A DNA stretch of 38,512 nucleotides from Candidatus Peregrinibacteria bacterium. GTDB lineage: Bacteria > Patescibacteriota > Gracilibacteria > CAIRYL01. A program made the position numbers and the translations under genes. The stretch is from contig JACRHZ010000078.1 in NCBI GenBank assembly GCA_016220175.1, positions 1 to 38,512 on the forward strand, in the 5' to 3' direction. Below, piece by piece: positions 23,862 through 32,187 of the stretch. Within the stretch, counting starts at the first letter, position 1. Each line of letters starts with the position of its first letter. The notes beneath the pieces were generated by a model that saw only the letters and a program-made list of their open reading frames with translations, had not been told where the DNA came from and did no database searches.

Positions 23862-24917
23862 ATGCCCTCCGGCGCTCTCATCTCCTACACCGGCCCGGAA
23901 ACGTTTCAACTCAGAAATCATGTTCAGAGGATATTTCTCGCTTCCGTAGAGAAATATGGAGAATACAACGTTTCAAAGGTGGAAATTGATCCCAAAGCCA
24001 CTGATATGAACATGCTCAAAACAATGGTGTTTTCCATTCCATTCTTCGGGACAGGAAAACGTATCATTTTTTTGGAATCTTTCCCCTTTGAATCAAGCGG
24101 AAAAAGAAGCGAAGAGGAAAAAGAGAATGAGGAGAAAATTTTAAAAATACTTCAAGAAATTCCGGAAGAAATCGTGGTGATCTGTATTTCCGAAAATCCG
24201 GACCGCAGAACAAAGGCATGGAAAGAACTTCAAAAAATTGCAGACAAAGAATCTTCTCAGGAATTTTCTGAACTCAAAGATCAGGAACTTACCGAATGGA
24301 TTCTGCAAATGATTGCTTCTAAAAAAGGAGAAATCCTTCCCGCAGCAGCAGAATATTTGTGGCAATATTGTGGGACCAACCTTTGGAAACTTTCCAATGA
24401 AATTGAAAAACTCATCCTCTTTACCTCAGGAGAGAAGCCTATTTCCGAACGAGATATTGAAAAAGTCTCAGAACCAAGCTTTGAAACGATACAATTTGCC
24501 CTTTCAAACGCATTTTCAAGCGGAAAAGAAGAGGAAGTTATTGAAATATTTCATCGGATGATTTTTAACGGTGAAAGCGCCTATGTTGTGCTGTACCGAG
24601 ATCTCGGCTCTATCATGCGTCAGCTTATTTTAACGAGAGTTGCACTCGATGGGAAAAAATCCGCAGAAGACGTGGGAATAAATCCATTTATATTTCGACA
24701 TACCCAAAAGACAGCTGCTCTTTTCCCTATGACACACCTCAGAACTATGCACGAAAAACTTATACACATAGATGAGGGAACAAAAACAGGAGCAATTCCT
24801 TCTCATGCGGGAAAAGAAGATCATCTTATTTTTGCAGTAGAAAAATGGATTCGCAGCTTCTTTTCCATTAATGAATCATCCCATTCGAAATCTTCCGGAT
24901 TCGCACGCCCCAATTAA
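23862..24917 (+). CDS. holA: DNA polymerase III delta subunit HolA
   Basis: HolA is the clamp-loader wrench subunit that opens the beta clamp. From ATG at 23862 the protein has 351 residues, normal for the family. An upstream in-frame Met at 23685 would add 59 residues read from the heptamer repeat, so I reject it. The N-terminal AAA+-like domain (about 1-140) includes ISYTGPETFQLRNHV and the MVFSIPFFGTGKRIIFLE stretch. The middle has the ELTEWILQMIASKKG and LWKLSNEIEKLILF segments typical of delta, and the C-terminal helical collar domain follows. The 3' end overlaps the weak minus-strand ORF at 24868. Confidence 0.9.
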   Translation: MPSGALISYTGPETFQLRNHVQRIFLASVEKYGEYNVSKVEIDPKATDMNMLKTMVFSIPFFGTGKRIIFLESFPFESSGKRSEEEKENEEKILKILQEIPEEIVVICISENPDRRTKAWKELQKIADKESSQEFSELKDQELTEWILQMIASKKGEILPAAAEYLWQYCGTNLWKLSNEIEKLILFTSGEKPISERDIEKVSEPSFETIQFALSNAFSSGKEEEVIEIFHRMIFNGESAYVVLYRDLGSIMRQLILTRVALDGKKSAEDVGINPFIFRHTQKTAALFPMTHLRTMHEKLIHIDEGTKTGAIPSHAGKEDHLIFAVEKWIRSFFSINESSHSKSSGFARPN

Positions 24918-25140
24918 TACTGCACTTTTTCTCCCAAAATCTTCTCTCGCTTCGTGCTTGCTCTAAACCCACATCGGTTTCAGGAAGAATTTCGACAATA
25001 ACTTCAATATTGCCAGTTCTTAAGTCATAAATTTCGATTTGATATCCGTTTAAGTAACGCGAAGAGGGAGGAGAAACCATAGTAAAGGGAAAAGAAGCAA
25101 TACCACCGTATCCTGCTTCTTTATCGGAATAAACTTCCAA
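24868..25140 (-). CDS. Uncertain small hypothetical protein
   Basis: This is a 90-residue frame with TTG as its only near-start, overlapping holA by 50 bp in antisense. The sequence is not low-complexity (LNGYQIEIYDLRTGNIEVI, then PETDVGLEQARSERRFW), so it could be a real protein or the remnant of one. No family was recognised. A stop codon lies 10 codons before the TTG, so no long extension is possible. Treat as low confidence. Confidence 0.3.
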   Translation of the reverse strand: MEVYSDKEAGYGGIASFPFTMVSPPSSRYLNGYQIEIYDLRTGNIEVIVEILPETDVGLEQARSERRFWEKKCSINWGVRIRKISNGMIH

Positions 25141-25190
25141 AAAACGGGATATCGTTTTTCCCTTTTAATAAAGCTGTAAAAACAATACCG

Positions 25191-25219
25191 AAAGTGTTGT
25201 CGGAGCTAGACAACACTTT
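25191..25219. promoter_or_regulatory. Perfect 11-bp palindrome overlapping the -35 of the TrmB-like gene
   Basis: aaagtgttgtc and gacaacacttt are perfect inverses separated by 7 bp. The right half covers most of the -35 hexamer at 25207-25212. The geometry is that of an operator for a dimeric regulator, and the gene it precedes encodes one. It could instead be a hairpin for the minus-strand ORF. Confidence 0.6.
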
Positions 25220-25234
25220 AGCATTTGATATAAT
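25207..25234 (+). promoter_or_regulatory. Promoter of the TrmB-like regulator (and miaA)
   Basis: -35 TAGACA (25207-25212) and -10 TATAAT (25229-25234) are separated by 16 bp. Transcription would start near 25241, leaving a leader of about 125 nt in which no riboswitch or small ORF was recognised. Confidence 0.75.
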
Positions 25235-25366
25235 GCCCGCTTGAATGGCTTAAGAAAGGGATAGTTGCTTCATTTGTGAAAGCTGGAGGAATTTGCAATT
25301 TTTAAAATTTCTCTCCATCATTTATTATTCGGAAAAGATTCCCCTTTTTCATTTTTCCCTCCGGTC

Positions 25367-26158
25367 ATGCTCCGAAGCACGCTGAAAAACATTGGTCTTA
25401 CAGAAAATGAGATAAAAGTGTACTTGTGCACTCTCTCGCTTGGTCAAACGGCAGCAAGCACTATGGCGAAAAAATGTGGACTCAAACGAACAACAGTGTA
25501 TTCCGTTATCGATAGCCTCACGAAAAAGGCGTACATCACCTGTTTCCTGAGAAAAAGCATGAAGTTTTATTCCGCACTCGATCCATATGCGCTTATAGAA
25601 CGTTCAGCGCAAAGAGTCGCTGATGCACAAAGAACACTTCATGAAATGCAAAAATGCCTTCCCCTTCTCAATTCGCTCAAAGAAAAACATCAAAATGTCG
25701 CAAAACTTCAGTATTTCGAGGGAGTAAATGGCGTAACTCAAGCATATGAAGACAGTTTGAGTTCTTCGGAAGAAATTTTAGCCTTTGCTTCAGTGGATGA
25801 TCTTCACGATTATATTCCCGAATATATCAAGGAATACTATGTAAGAAGAGCAGAAAGGGGAATACTCATTCGAGCGATTTTTCCATTTTCGGAAGAAGCA
25901 TATAAACTCTCTCAAAAAGACAAAGATCACCTCAGAATAACAAAGTTTATCCCGAGAAAAGCGTATGAATTTTGCCCGGAAATCAATATTTATGACGACA
26001 AGATTCTCATGGTTTCTCCTCGTCAAAAATTAGCGATTATTGTGAAAAATGAAGACCTCGCCGATGCCATGAAAAAAATACATGCCTTGAGCTGGAAGCA
26101 GGCAGAAATTGAGACAGAGAAGATTTTGAAAAAAATAGAATCGGATAAAAAATTATAA
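25367..26158 (+). CDS. TrmB-family transcriptional regulator
   Basis: This is a 263-residue protein. The N-terminal winged helix (about 5-70) reads LTENEIKVYLCTLSLGQ, then STMAKKCGLKRTTVYSVIDS, then a wing with FYSALDP. A coiled linker (about 75-110) follows, then a phospholipase-D-like/TrmB effector domain (YFEGVNGVTQAYEDSL, then ILAFASVDDLHDYIPEY). TrmB proteins usually sense sugars or other small ligands and are abundant in archaea and CPR. The palindrome on its own promoter suggests autoregulation. miaA begins 10 bp downstream. Confidence 0.88.
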   Translation: MLRSTLKNIGLTENEIKVYLCTLSLGQTAASTMAKKCGLKRTTVYSVIDSLTKKAYITCFLRKSMKFYSALDPYALIERSAQRVADAQRTLHEMQKCLPLLNSLKEKHQNVAKLQYFEGVNGVTQAYEDSLSSSEEILAFASVDDLHDYIPEYIKEYYVRRAERGILIRAIFPFSEEAYKLSQKDKDHLRITKFIPRKAYEFCPEINIYDDKILMVSPRQKLAIIVKNEDLADAMKKIHALSWKQAEIETEKILKKIESDKKL

Positions 26159-26168
26159 AATTCTTCAA

Positions 26169-27116
26169 TTGTTTTTTCCCAACATGATCTTCGCTGCTTT
26201 CCAAGATTTTCTCCAAAAAAAATCATCAAAGCCAAAAATTCTCTGTATTATTGGTACTACAGCAAGCGGAAAAACCGATCTTGCCGTACAAATAGCAAAA
26301 AAATATAATGGCGAGATTGTGAATGCTGATTCTCGGCAGATGTACAGATATATGCCGATTGGAACTGCCGCACCTACTGAAGAAGAAAAACAAGGTGTTC
26401 CTCATCATCTTTTCGAATTTGTCGATCCTTCTCAGGAATGGAATGTCGCCGAATGGAAACCAAAAGCGGTAGAAAAAATTCGTGAAATACTCAAAAGGGG
26501 AAATCTTCCGATTTTTTGTGGAGGTACAGGACTTTTTATAAATGCACTTACCAAAAATTTCACGATTCCGAGTATTCCACCACATCCGGAATTTCGTGAA
26601 GAAAAAGAAAAAAAATCAGTGGAAGAGCTTTGGAAAGAACTCATGATCAAAGATCCGAAAAGTGCTGAGAAAATTCTCCCCAGCAATAAGCGATATGTCA
26701 TTCGAGCACTTGAAATTCTCGAATTCAGTGGAGAAAAAAAATCATTCGTTGCCGGACAAAATGACTCTCCGTACGACGCATTTCTTGTCGGAGTGACTTA
26801 TCCTCGCAAAGAGCTGTATGATCGCATCAATGCTCGAGTGGAAATCATGAAAAAAAATGGATTTTTGCGTGAAGTAGAAGCACTTCTTCAAAAAGGATAT
26901 TCAGAAAAAAACACTGCTCTGAACGCTCACGGATATCCAGAAGCAATTCGCTTTCTCCGAAATGAAATTTCTGAGAAAGAACTTTGGGAAACCATGAAAA
27001 AAAACACCAGAAATTATGCCAAAAGGCAACTGACCTGGTGGAGAAGAGACCCTCGAGTTTATTGGTTCCACTCAAAAACGAAAATTCCTCTTGATATTCA
27101 TTCGCCAGAGTATTAA
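26169..27116 (+). CDS. miaA: tRNA dimethylallyltransferase MiaA
   Basis: MiaA transfers an isopentenyl group to A37 of tRNAs that read U-starting codons. The 315 residues carry the P-loop GTTASGKT at about 29-36, NADSRQMYRYMPIGTAAPT as the substrate loop, GGTGLFINAL at about 119-128, and the C-terminal RQLTWWRRD stretch. A second Met six codons in is an equally plausible start. It is probably co-transcribed with the TrmB-like gene and is followed by a heptamer repeat against convergent nadK. Confidence 0.94.
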   Translation: MFFPNMIFAAFQDFLQKKSSKPKILCIIGTTASGKTDLAVQIAKKYNGEIVNADSRQMYRYMPIGTAAPTEEEKQGVPHHLFEFVDPSQEWNVAEWKPKAVEKIREILKRGNLPIFCGGTGLFINALTKNFTIPSIPPHPEFREEKEKKSVEELWKELMIKDPKSAEKILPSNKRYVIRALEILEFSGEKKSFVAGQNDSPYDAFLVGVTYPRKELYDRINARVEIMKKNGFLREVEALLQKGYSEKNTALNAHGYPEAIRFLRNEISEKELWETMKKNTRNYAKRQLTWWRRDPRVYWFHSKTKIPLDIHSPEY

Positions 27117-27150
27117 GAATAATGTTTTTCTGAAACACACAATGCGACTC

Positions 27151-27192
27151 ATTCCTGCTTCCTGCTTCCTAATTCCTACTTCCTTATTCCTC
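27151..27192. repeat. Heptamer repeat locus 13
   Basis: Six units (attcctg, cttcctg, cttccta, attccta, cttcctt, attcctc) lie between the convergent ends of miaA and nadK and include the nadK stop codon. Confidence 0.85.
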
Positions 27193-28059
27193 ACCGCCCT
27201 CTCCCCACTTGAGTTTCTTTCGGAGCGTTGTGAAATAGCGTTCTTCAGGAAATCGTAAAAACTTCGCGGTCTCATGATAACGCTGAATATGAACGGTATC
27301 ACCACAGGCAAGTGATTCATGAATTTGTCCATCAAACGTGATCACCGTATCGTCCCTGTTGCAATCAACAATTTCAAGAGAAACAGTTTTATCGGCAGGA
27401 ACCACAACTGGTTTTTGAGTGAGAGAAAATGGAGCGATTGGGGTTAAAATAAATGCCTGGACTCGAGGGTGAACAATCGGACCTCCTGCAGAAAGATTAT
27501 ATGCGGTGGAACCGGTTGGAGTAGCAAGAATAAGACCGTCTGCCCTGTAACTCGTGAGCAAAACTCCATCGATTTTAGTCGGAAGATTTATAAGTCTCGA
27601 AATGGTAGATTGTGATATGACCACTTCATTGAGCGCTAAATACGTCTTCTTTTTCCCAGATTTTTTTCGAATTTCCGCAGAGAGAAGCATTCTTTCATCA
27701 ATCGTGTAATCTTCATTCCATAACCTGGTACAGGTATCTTCAAGATCCATCGGAGGAACCTCTGAAAGAAATCCAAAATCTCCTGCATTTATTCCAAAAA
27801 TATAGGTATTAAAACTGCTCAGTTTTCGTATACTGCTCAAAATAGTTCCATCTCCGCCAAGAACAATAAGGAGATCGAGTTTTTCATTTTTGGGCATATC
27901 GGAAATATCTTTGAGATCTGTGTGTTCCTTCAGAAGGTGTTCACGTGATTTCTCTGACAAAAAAATTTCTTTGTCACTCTTCAAAAGACAGGAAATAAGA
28001 TGTTCCAAAATTTCAGGGTGTTTCATCTCCCATCTCGTAGAAATCCCAATTTTATTCAT
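27184..28059 (-). CDS. nadK: NAD kinase
   Basis: NAD kinase phosphorylates NAD to NADP. From the ATG at 28057-28059 it has 291 residues and begins MNKIGISTRW, the usual NadK start; a GTG at 28107 would add 16 residues without family likeness. GGDGT is at 68-72, a LNEVVIS stretch holds the NE motif, and TPTGSTAYNLSAGGP is the conserved substrate loop. It follows the glycosyltransferase gene on the same strand. A TATAAT at 28109-28114 on the minus strand could give it its own transcript. Confidence 0.93.
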   Translation of the reverse strand: MNKIGISTRWEMKHPEILEHLISCLLKSDKEIFLSEKSREHLLKEHTDLKDISDMPKNEKLDLLIVLGGDGTILSSIRKLSSFNTYIFGINAGDFGFLSEVPPMDLEDTCTRLWNEDYTIDERMLLSAEIRKKSGKKKTYLALNEVVISQSTISRLINLPTKIDGVLLTSYRADGLILATPTGSTAYNLSAGGPIVHPRVQAFILTPIAPFSLTQKPVVVPADKTVSLEIVDCNRDDTVITFDGQIHESLACGDTVHIQRYHETAKFLRFPEERYFTTLRKKLKWGEGGEE

Positions 28060-28131
28060 TTTTGATGAAGGTGAGTGCATGGAATATGAAGAGAAAGAAG
28101 CTGTCACAATTATAGCGAAAAATCACCTCCA

Positions 28132-29274
28132 TCAAAAATGTTCTTCAGAAAGAAGAAGATCCCATTCTTTCCCAATTTTCTCAGAAATAAGTGATAATTC
28201 ATATTTTTCTCGAATTATTTTTTCACTTTTTTCTCGAAATTTTTGAAGAAGTTCTGGAGAATTCAGAATCGTAAGAATTTTTTCGGCGAGAAGTTTTGGA
28301 TCTCTGGGGGAAATAAGAAACTCCGGAAGATCATTTCTGAGGATTTCTTGTGGTCCTCCCAAATTTGAAGCGATAACGGGAACACCGGCTGCCATAGCCT
28401 CGAGAAGAACTCGCCCAAACGGTTCTTTTTGAGTACTGGCGTGAATTAAAAGATCAATGCCGGAAAGTGCCTTTTCTGAAGGGAGAAATCCACAGAATTC
28501 TCCGGACATTTCCAAGGAGTTTTTTTGTACGAATTCTCGAAGAGTTTTTTCATATTTTTCCGTCGACACATCATAAGAAGAGCTTTTTCCAATGATTTTC
28601 CATCGGAGGTTCGGAAGAGATTTTTGAAGAATTTTTACCGCTTCCAAAAAAATATGTTGACCTTTCCATTCATCAATTCTTCCGAGAATAGCGATGGTGG
28701 GAAATTCATGAGGTGTTTTCTTATGAGGATTACTTGTAAATTTCTCTGACCTGATCCCATTCGGAATGACACGAATTTTCTCGGGAGAAATGCCTTTGGC
28801 TTGAAGATCACTTTCTACGGCATGAGAACAACAAAAAATTTTATCCGCCCGCCCAGCAAACGCCCAAACGGCCCACGAAGGAAATGTGAAATCATGAACA
28901 AAAAAGGTGAGTTTTGGCGCTCTATTTCTCGGAATTTTTTTCAGAACATAACTCGCGAGAATGTGAGTGCGAATTGAATTGGTATGGAGAATATCATATG
29001 TATTTTTCTCAAGAAATTTTTTAAGCTCATGAGCTGTTCGAAAAAAAGCAGCAAATGTCTTCGGGGAAGGCGGTTTGAGGCGCGGAAAGAGAAATTTCTG
29101 AACTCGAATATTCGACGGAATTTTTACAGCAAAATCAGATGAAGTGCTTCCCGTGAGCACCGTTATTGCAAACTTTCTGGAAAGTTCAGGAAAAAGATCG
29201 AGAGAAAAAAGCTCAGCGCCTCCGAGAAAGTCAGCAGGATCAAGCCAGAGAATTTGTGATGGCGAGAGAGTCAT
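28132..29274 (-). CDS. GT4-type (glycosyl transferases group 1) glycosyltransferase
   Basis: This is a 380-residue GT-B enzyme. The N-terminal domain begins with a FLGGAELFSLDLFPEL stretch, the acceptor side. The C-terminal domain has VIPNGIRSEKF, AILGRIDEWKGQHIFLEA and the EPFGRVLLEAMAAGVPVIAS nucleotide-sugar loop with the two Glu of the EX7E motif. Sugar donor and acceptor are not predictable; a role in cell-surface glycan synthesis is likely. It is placed between grpE and nadK in the same direction. Confidence 0.9.
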   Translation of the reverse strand: MTLSPSQILWLDPADFLGGAELFSLDLFPELSRKFAITVLTGSTSSDFAVKIPSNIRVQKFLFPRLKPPSPKTFAAFFRTAHELKKFLEKNTYDILHTNSIRTHILASYVLKKIPRNRAPKLTFFVHDFTFPSWAVWAFAGRADKIFCCSHAVESDLQAKGISPEKIRVIPNGIRSEKFTSNPHKKTPHEFPTIAILGRIDEWKGQHIFLEAVKILQKSLPNLRWKIIGKSSSYDVSTEKYEKTLREFVQKNSLEMSGEFCGFLPSEKALSGIDLLIHASTQKEPFGRVLLEAMAAGVPVIASNLGGPQEILRNDLPEFLISPRDPKLLAEKILTILNSPELLQKFREKSEKIIREKYELSLISEKIGKEWDLLLSEEHF

Positions 29275-29303
29275 GAATTATTGTTTCATAGGATCGTAAT
29301 GGA

Positions 29304-29873
29304 CTATTTTTCTCCTACCGCAACTTTCGCTGGCCATAGCACTTTTCCGTTATACAAAAATCCTTTCTGAAGAATTTTCGTAACTTGTCCTTTCGCTCCA
29401 TCTTTATCGAGAATAACAGCCTCATGAAGAGCTGGATCAAATGCGATTCCGACCTCACGAATCTGCAAAACTCCCTCTTTTTGAAGCAGATCATAGAGAT
29501 GCTTCTCAATCGCGAGAATTCCCTGCACCCATTCGTTTCCATTGAGTTCACACGGAAGATTTTGAAGTGCTCTGTCAAAATTTTCCAAACTCGGAAGAAT
29601 CGCCTGTAAAATATTTCGCGCACTTTCAAACAAGAGCTTTCCCTTCTCTTCCTCTGATCGTCTCCTCATATTTTGAACGTCTGCAAGCGCCCGCAGCAAC
29701 TGGTTCTTCCCAGATTCCAGTTCCTTTTTCTGCTCATCGAGCATTCCATAAACTTTTTTGAGCTCATCCTCGAGTTCTTGAATTCTCTTTATTTCGTCAG
29801 AGGAGGATTGATTCCCTGATGAGTCCTTATGAGTTGTCTTTTTTGCATTGTGGGTATTCTCATTCGTTGTCAT
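29304..29873 (-). CDS. grpE: Co-chaperone GrpE
   Basis: GrpE is the nucleotide-exchange factor of DnaK. The 189 residues have a polar N-terminal tail, a long helix (about 27-85) including LLRALADVQNMRRRSEEEK, and the C-terminal beta domain with EVGIAFDPALHEAV and GQVTKILQKGFLYNGKVLWPAKVAV. Its start overlaps the solute-binding-protein gene by 14 bp, so the two are translationally coupled. dnaK and dnaJ are not in the window, unlike the usual hrcA-grpE-dnaK-dnaJ order. Confidence 0.96.
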   Translation of the reverse strand: MTTNENTHNAKKTTHKDSSGNQSSSDEIKRIQELEDELKKVYGMLDEQKKELESGKNQLLRALADVQNMRRRSEEEKGKLLFESARNILQAILPSLENFDRALQNLPCELNGNEWVQGILAIEKHLYDLLQKEGVLQIREVGIAFDPALHEAVILDKDGAKGQVTKILQKGFLYNGKVLWPAKVAVGEK

Positions 29874-31341
29874 TGGGAGATTTATGAAAGAAATCAGAAA
29901 AAAGATTCATCATTTCCTGTACTGAAGACTGCTGCTTAGAAGAAGAATTAGAAATATATTCGTTTACATTTTTTTCAAAAAATTCCTGAAAATCAAGGGC
30001 TTTCCATTTGGTCGCAGAAACTCCAATTGACGCGGACATCGGGAGAAACCAATCATTCGAGAGGGATTTTAGAAGCGGTGAAAAATGAGTTTTGAGATAA
30101 TGGGCTTTCGCTTCTCTTTCATCACTGAGAGATGTCGCAATGGCCCAGGCAAAATCGGTATTGACAGTATTTTTTGAAACGGCAAATCCCCATATTTCTC
30201 CAATCGTTTCTGGCTGCGCTTTCGTATATTGAGGCATGATCTGTACCTGTAAGTTTTCTTCGCGCAAGTATTCTTTTTTGTACTCCTTCTCAGATCGTAA
30301 AAGTTCAAGAATTTGCAGGTACGCTCTCTCATCGCCAAAAACTACTGCAACTTTGCCTTCCACAAACATCTTCAGATCTGAAAATTTAAGATTTTTTGGA
30401 AGTGAAGTCCCAAAATTTACAATGTACGTAAGCGCATCCTCAGCATTTTGATTCTCCAAATTTTGCACTTGAGATTGCTCGAGGAGAAGAAGAAAAATGT
30501 GAAATGTCTCTGGAAAAATTTGCGGATATCCAATCCCGAATGGAATAATATTTTTTTCTCCAAACTTCAGATATCTCTCAAAATTTTCAGTAATTTCGCT
30601 CCAAGTTTTTCCCGGTTTTGCCGCTACAAAAATCCGATCATCCGTAAGCAGCGCTGAATTGGAAATCATCCCTAAAAAATTTCCATATATTGGAGCCGCC
30701 CAAACTTTATTATCCGTAACAAAATCTTGAGCGATCGGATGAAAATACTTCTGAATTTCTTCGGGACGAAAAATATTTTCCGGTGCGGGAGCGATTTCGC
30801 CTTTTTTTTGAAGCTGATGAAGCAGGAGAGAGTTCGCCAAAAAGATATCGGGCTTCTCTTCTGTCTCAAAAGCCTTTTCAAGTTCGCGAAGATAGATGTC
30901 CTCATCAGCAAAGATTTTTGTATTCAGCGTAATATTCGGAAACGCCGTTTCAAGAGATTGAAAATCTTTTTGAAATGCACTTGCAGTCGGATCCATCATC
31001 CAGAGAGAAACTTCTATTTTTCCCTCTGTGGGAATATATTTTTTCATATCTTCTTTCTCAAAAGGAGAAATTGCCCCTCCGATATTTTCCGTTGAATTTT
31101 CCTTGGAAATAGATGCTGTTTGTCCATAAAAAAGGAGAAAAAACATCGATGAAAGAAGTGAAAAAGGGAATGGGAAATACTCAGCGAAAGAGAGTGCATT
31201 TTCTGGAGATTCAAAAGAGAGATTCTCGGATATAAAGGCACTTCCCTGGGGAAACGAGCCCACAAATATCAAAAAACCACAAAGCCAAATCACGACAATC
31301 TTCTCAGCAATTGATGAAAGAAATTTGTTTTTTCTTTTCAT
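29860..31341 (-). CDS. Extracellular solute-binding-like protein within the hrcA-grpE operon
   Basis: This 493-residue protein resembles family 1 ABC sugar-binding proteins. After an N-terminal hydrophobic segment (about 13-32) and a second one (about 52-75), the binding fold begins with KIEVSLWMMDP at about 106, then KPDIFLANSLLLHQL, WAAPIYGN, and FVEGKVAVVFGDERAY. There is no lipobox Cys; the hydrophobic N-terminus would anchor it. No ABC permease or ATPase gene is near. It starts 13 bp after hrcA and overlaps grpE, so it is under heat-shock control by position. Ligand unknown. Confidence 0.75.
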   Translation of the reverse strand: MKRKNKFLSSIAEKIVVIWLCGFLIFVGSFPQGSAFISENLSFESPENALSFAEYFPFPFSLLSSMFFLLFYGQTASISKENSTENIGGAISPFEKEDMKKYIPTEGKIEVSLWMMDPTASAFQKDFQSLETAFPNITLNTKIFADEDIYLRELEKAFETEEKPDIFLANSLLLHQLQKKGEIAPAPENIFRPEEIQKYFHPIAQDFVTDNKVWAAPIYGNFLGMISNSALLTDDRIFVAAKPGKTWSEITENFERYLKFGEKNIIPFGIGYPQIFPETFHIFLLLLEQSQVQNLENQNAEDALTYIVNFGTSLPKNLKFSDLKMFVEGKVAVVFGDERAYLQILELLRSEKEYKKEYLREENLQVQIMPQYTKAQPETIGEIWGFAVSKNTVNTDFAWAIATSLSDEREAKAHYLKTHFSPLLKSLSNDWFLPMSASIGVSATKWKALDFQEFFEKNVNEYISNSSSKQQSSVQEMMNLFSDFFHKSPNDNE

Positions 31342-31354
31342 GAGAAAAGAGAGA

Positions 31355-32080
31355 TTATGATTCTAAAAATTTTTCGTTTAAAAAAGCTCGAGCAGCTTCC
31401 AGCGCAAGAATATTCTTGGAATACGGCATTCTCATAGGTCCTAAAATTCCGATAATTCCTTCGATACGAAGTACTGAGTATTTAAAGGCAATGAGAGAAC
31501 AGAGTCTCATTTCTTCAATAAGATTTTCCGGACCAATAAAGAGCGAAATTTCTTCGGTGATATTCATCTGCTCGAGAGAATGGTGCAAATCCTCCTCAAG
31601 CGCTTTGACCACTTGACTTGCAAAATGGACATCAGAGCGGAACTCTGGTTCCCGAAGAATATTTGAAAGCCCAAAAAAGAACGTCTGCTCAGCGCTTGGG
31701 ACGGTAGCGAATGCAATATTCGGGGTTATTTTTGTAAGAATCGAAATGCAGTCAAAAACTCTCTGATCTGCTATTTTTTCTTCATAATGTACTTTCCGCG
31801 CCTGAGAAAACTCATCAAAAACTGTCTTTTTTTGTCGAGGAGAAATCGTGAGATCATTTACATAGAAACGATAGCCTGATGCCGTCGGAATTCTCCCTGA
31901 TGACGTGTGCGGATGTTCCAAAAAACCATCTTTCTCTAAATCAGCCATCTCATTTCGAATCGTAGCAGCGGAAACGTCCAATTTTTCAAGAGATTGCACC
32001 ATTTTGCTCCCCACGGGAGTGGCAGTTGAAATAAAATATCGAACAATTGCCTTGAGAATACTTTCTTGTCGTTCTTTCAT
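31355..32080 (-). CDS. hrcA: Heat-shock repressor HrcA (short form)
   Basis: HrcA represses heat-shock genes by binding CIRCE and is stabilised by GroEL. The N-terminal winged helix contains MKERQESILKAIVRYFIS, then AATIRNEMADLEKDGFL, then HTSSGRIPTASGYRFYV at about 58-74, all strongly conserved. The protein is 241 residues against about 340 in the best-known examples, and the shortening lies in the central and C-terminal GAF-like part; the final IIGILGPMRMPYSKNILALE motif is present. The promoter has a CIRCE-like operator and would start the message at or next to the ATG. Confidence 0.93.
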   Translation of the reverse strand: MKERQESILKAIVRYFISTATPVGSKMVQSLEKLDVSAATIRNEMADLEKDGFLEHPHTSSGRIPTASGYRFYVNDLTISPRQKKTVFDEFSQARKVHYEEKIADQRVFDCISILTKITPNIAFATVPSAEQTFFFGLSNILREPEFRSDVHFASQVVKALEEDLHHSLEQMNITEEISLFIGPENLIEEMRLCSLIAFKYSVLRIEGIIGILGPMRMPYSKNILALEAARAFLNEKFLES

Positions 32081-32086
32081 GCTCGT

Positions 32087-32116
32087 AGTATAGCAAAGTC
32101 ATTTCAGGAGTGCCAA
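32087..32116 (-). promoter_or_regulatory. Promoter and CIRCE-like operator of hrcA
   Basis: On the minus strand -35 TTGGCA (32111-32116) and -10 TATACT (32087-32092) are 18 bp apart. TTGGCACTC, one CIRCE half-site, overlaps the -35. After 9 bp comes ctttgctat, matching five of nine bases of the other half (core TGCTA). Only six bases separate the -10 from the ATG, so the transcript may be leaderless. Confidence 0.65.
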
Positions 32117-32187
32117 CAATGAAGGAGGAGTTTAGATTCTGAATTTAAAAGGTCTCCTTCCTATGGGGAGTCTCCTCACGAGAAAGA

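Noticed and set aside
28060-28107. GTG start 16 codons upstream in nadK
   Set aside because: The extra residues do not resemble NadK and a -10-like TATAAT overlaps the spot; MNKIGIS is the normal beginning.
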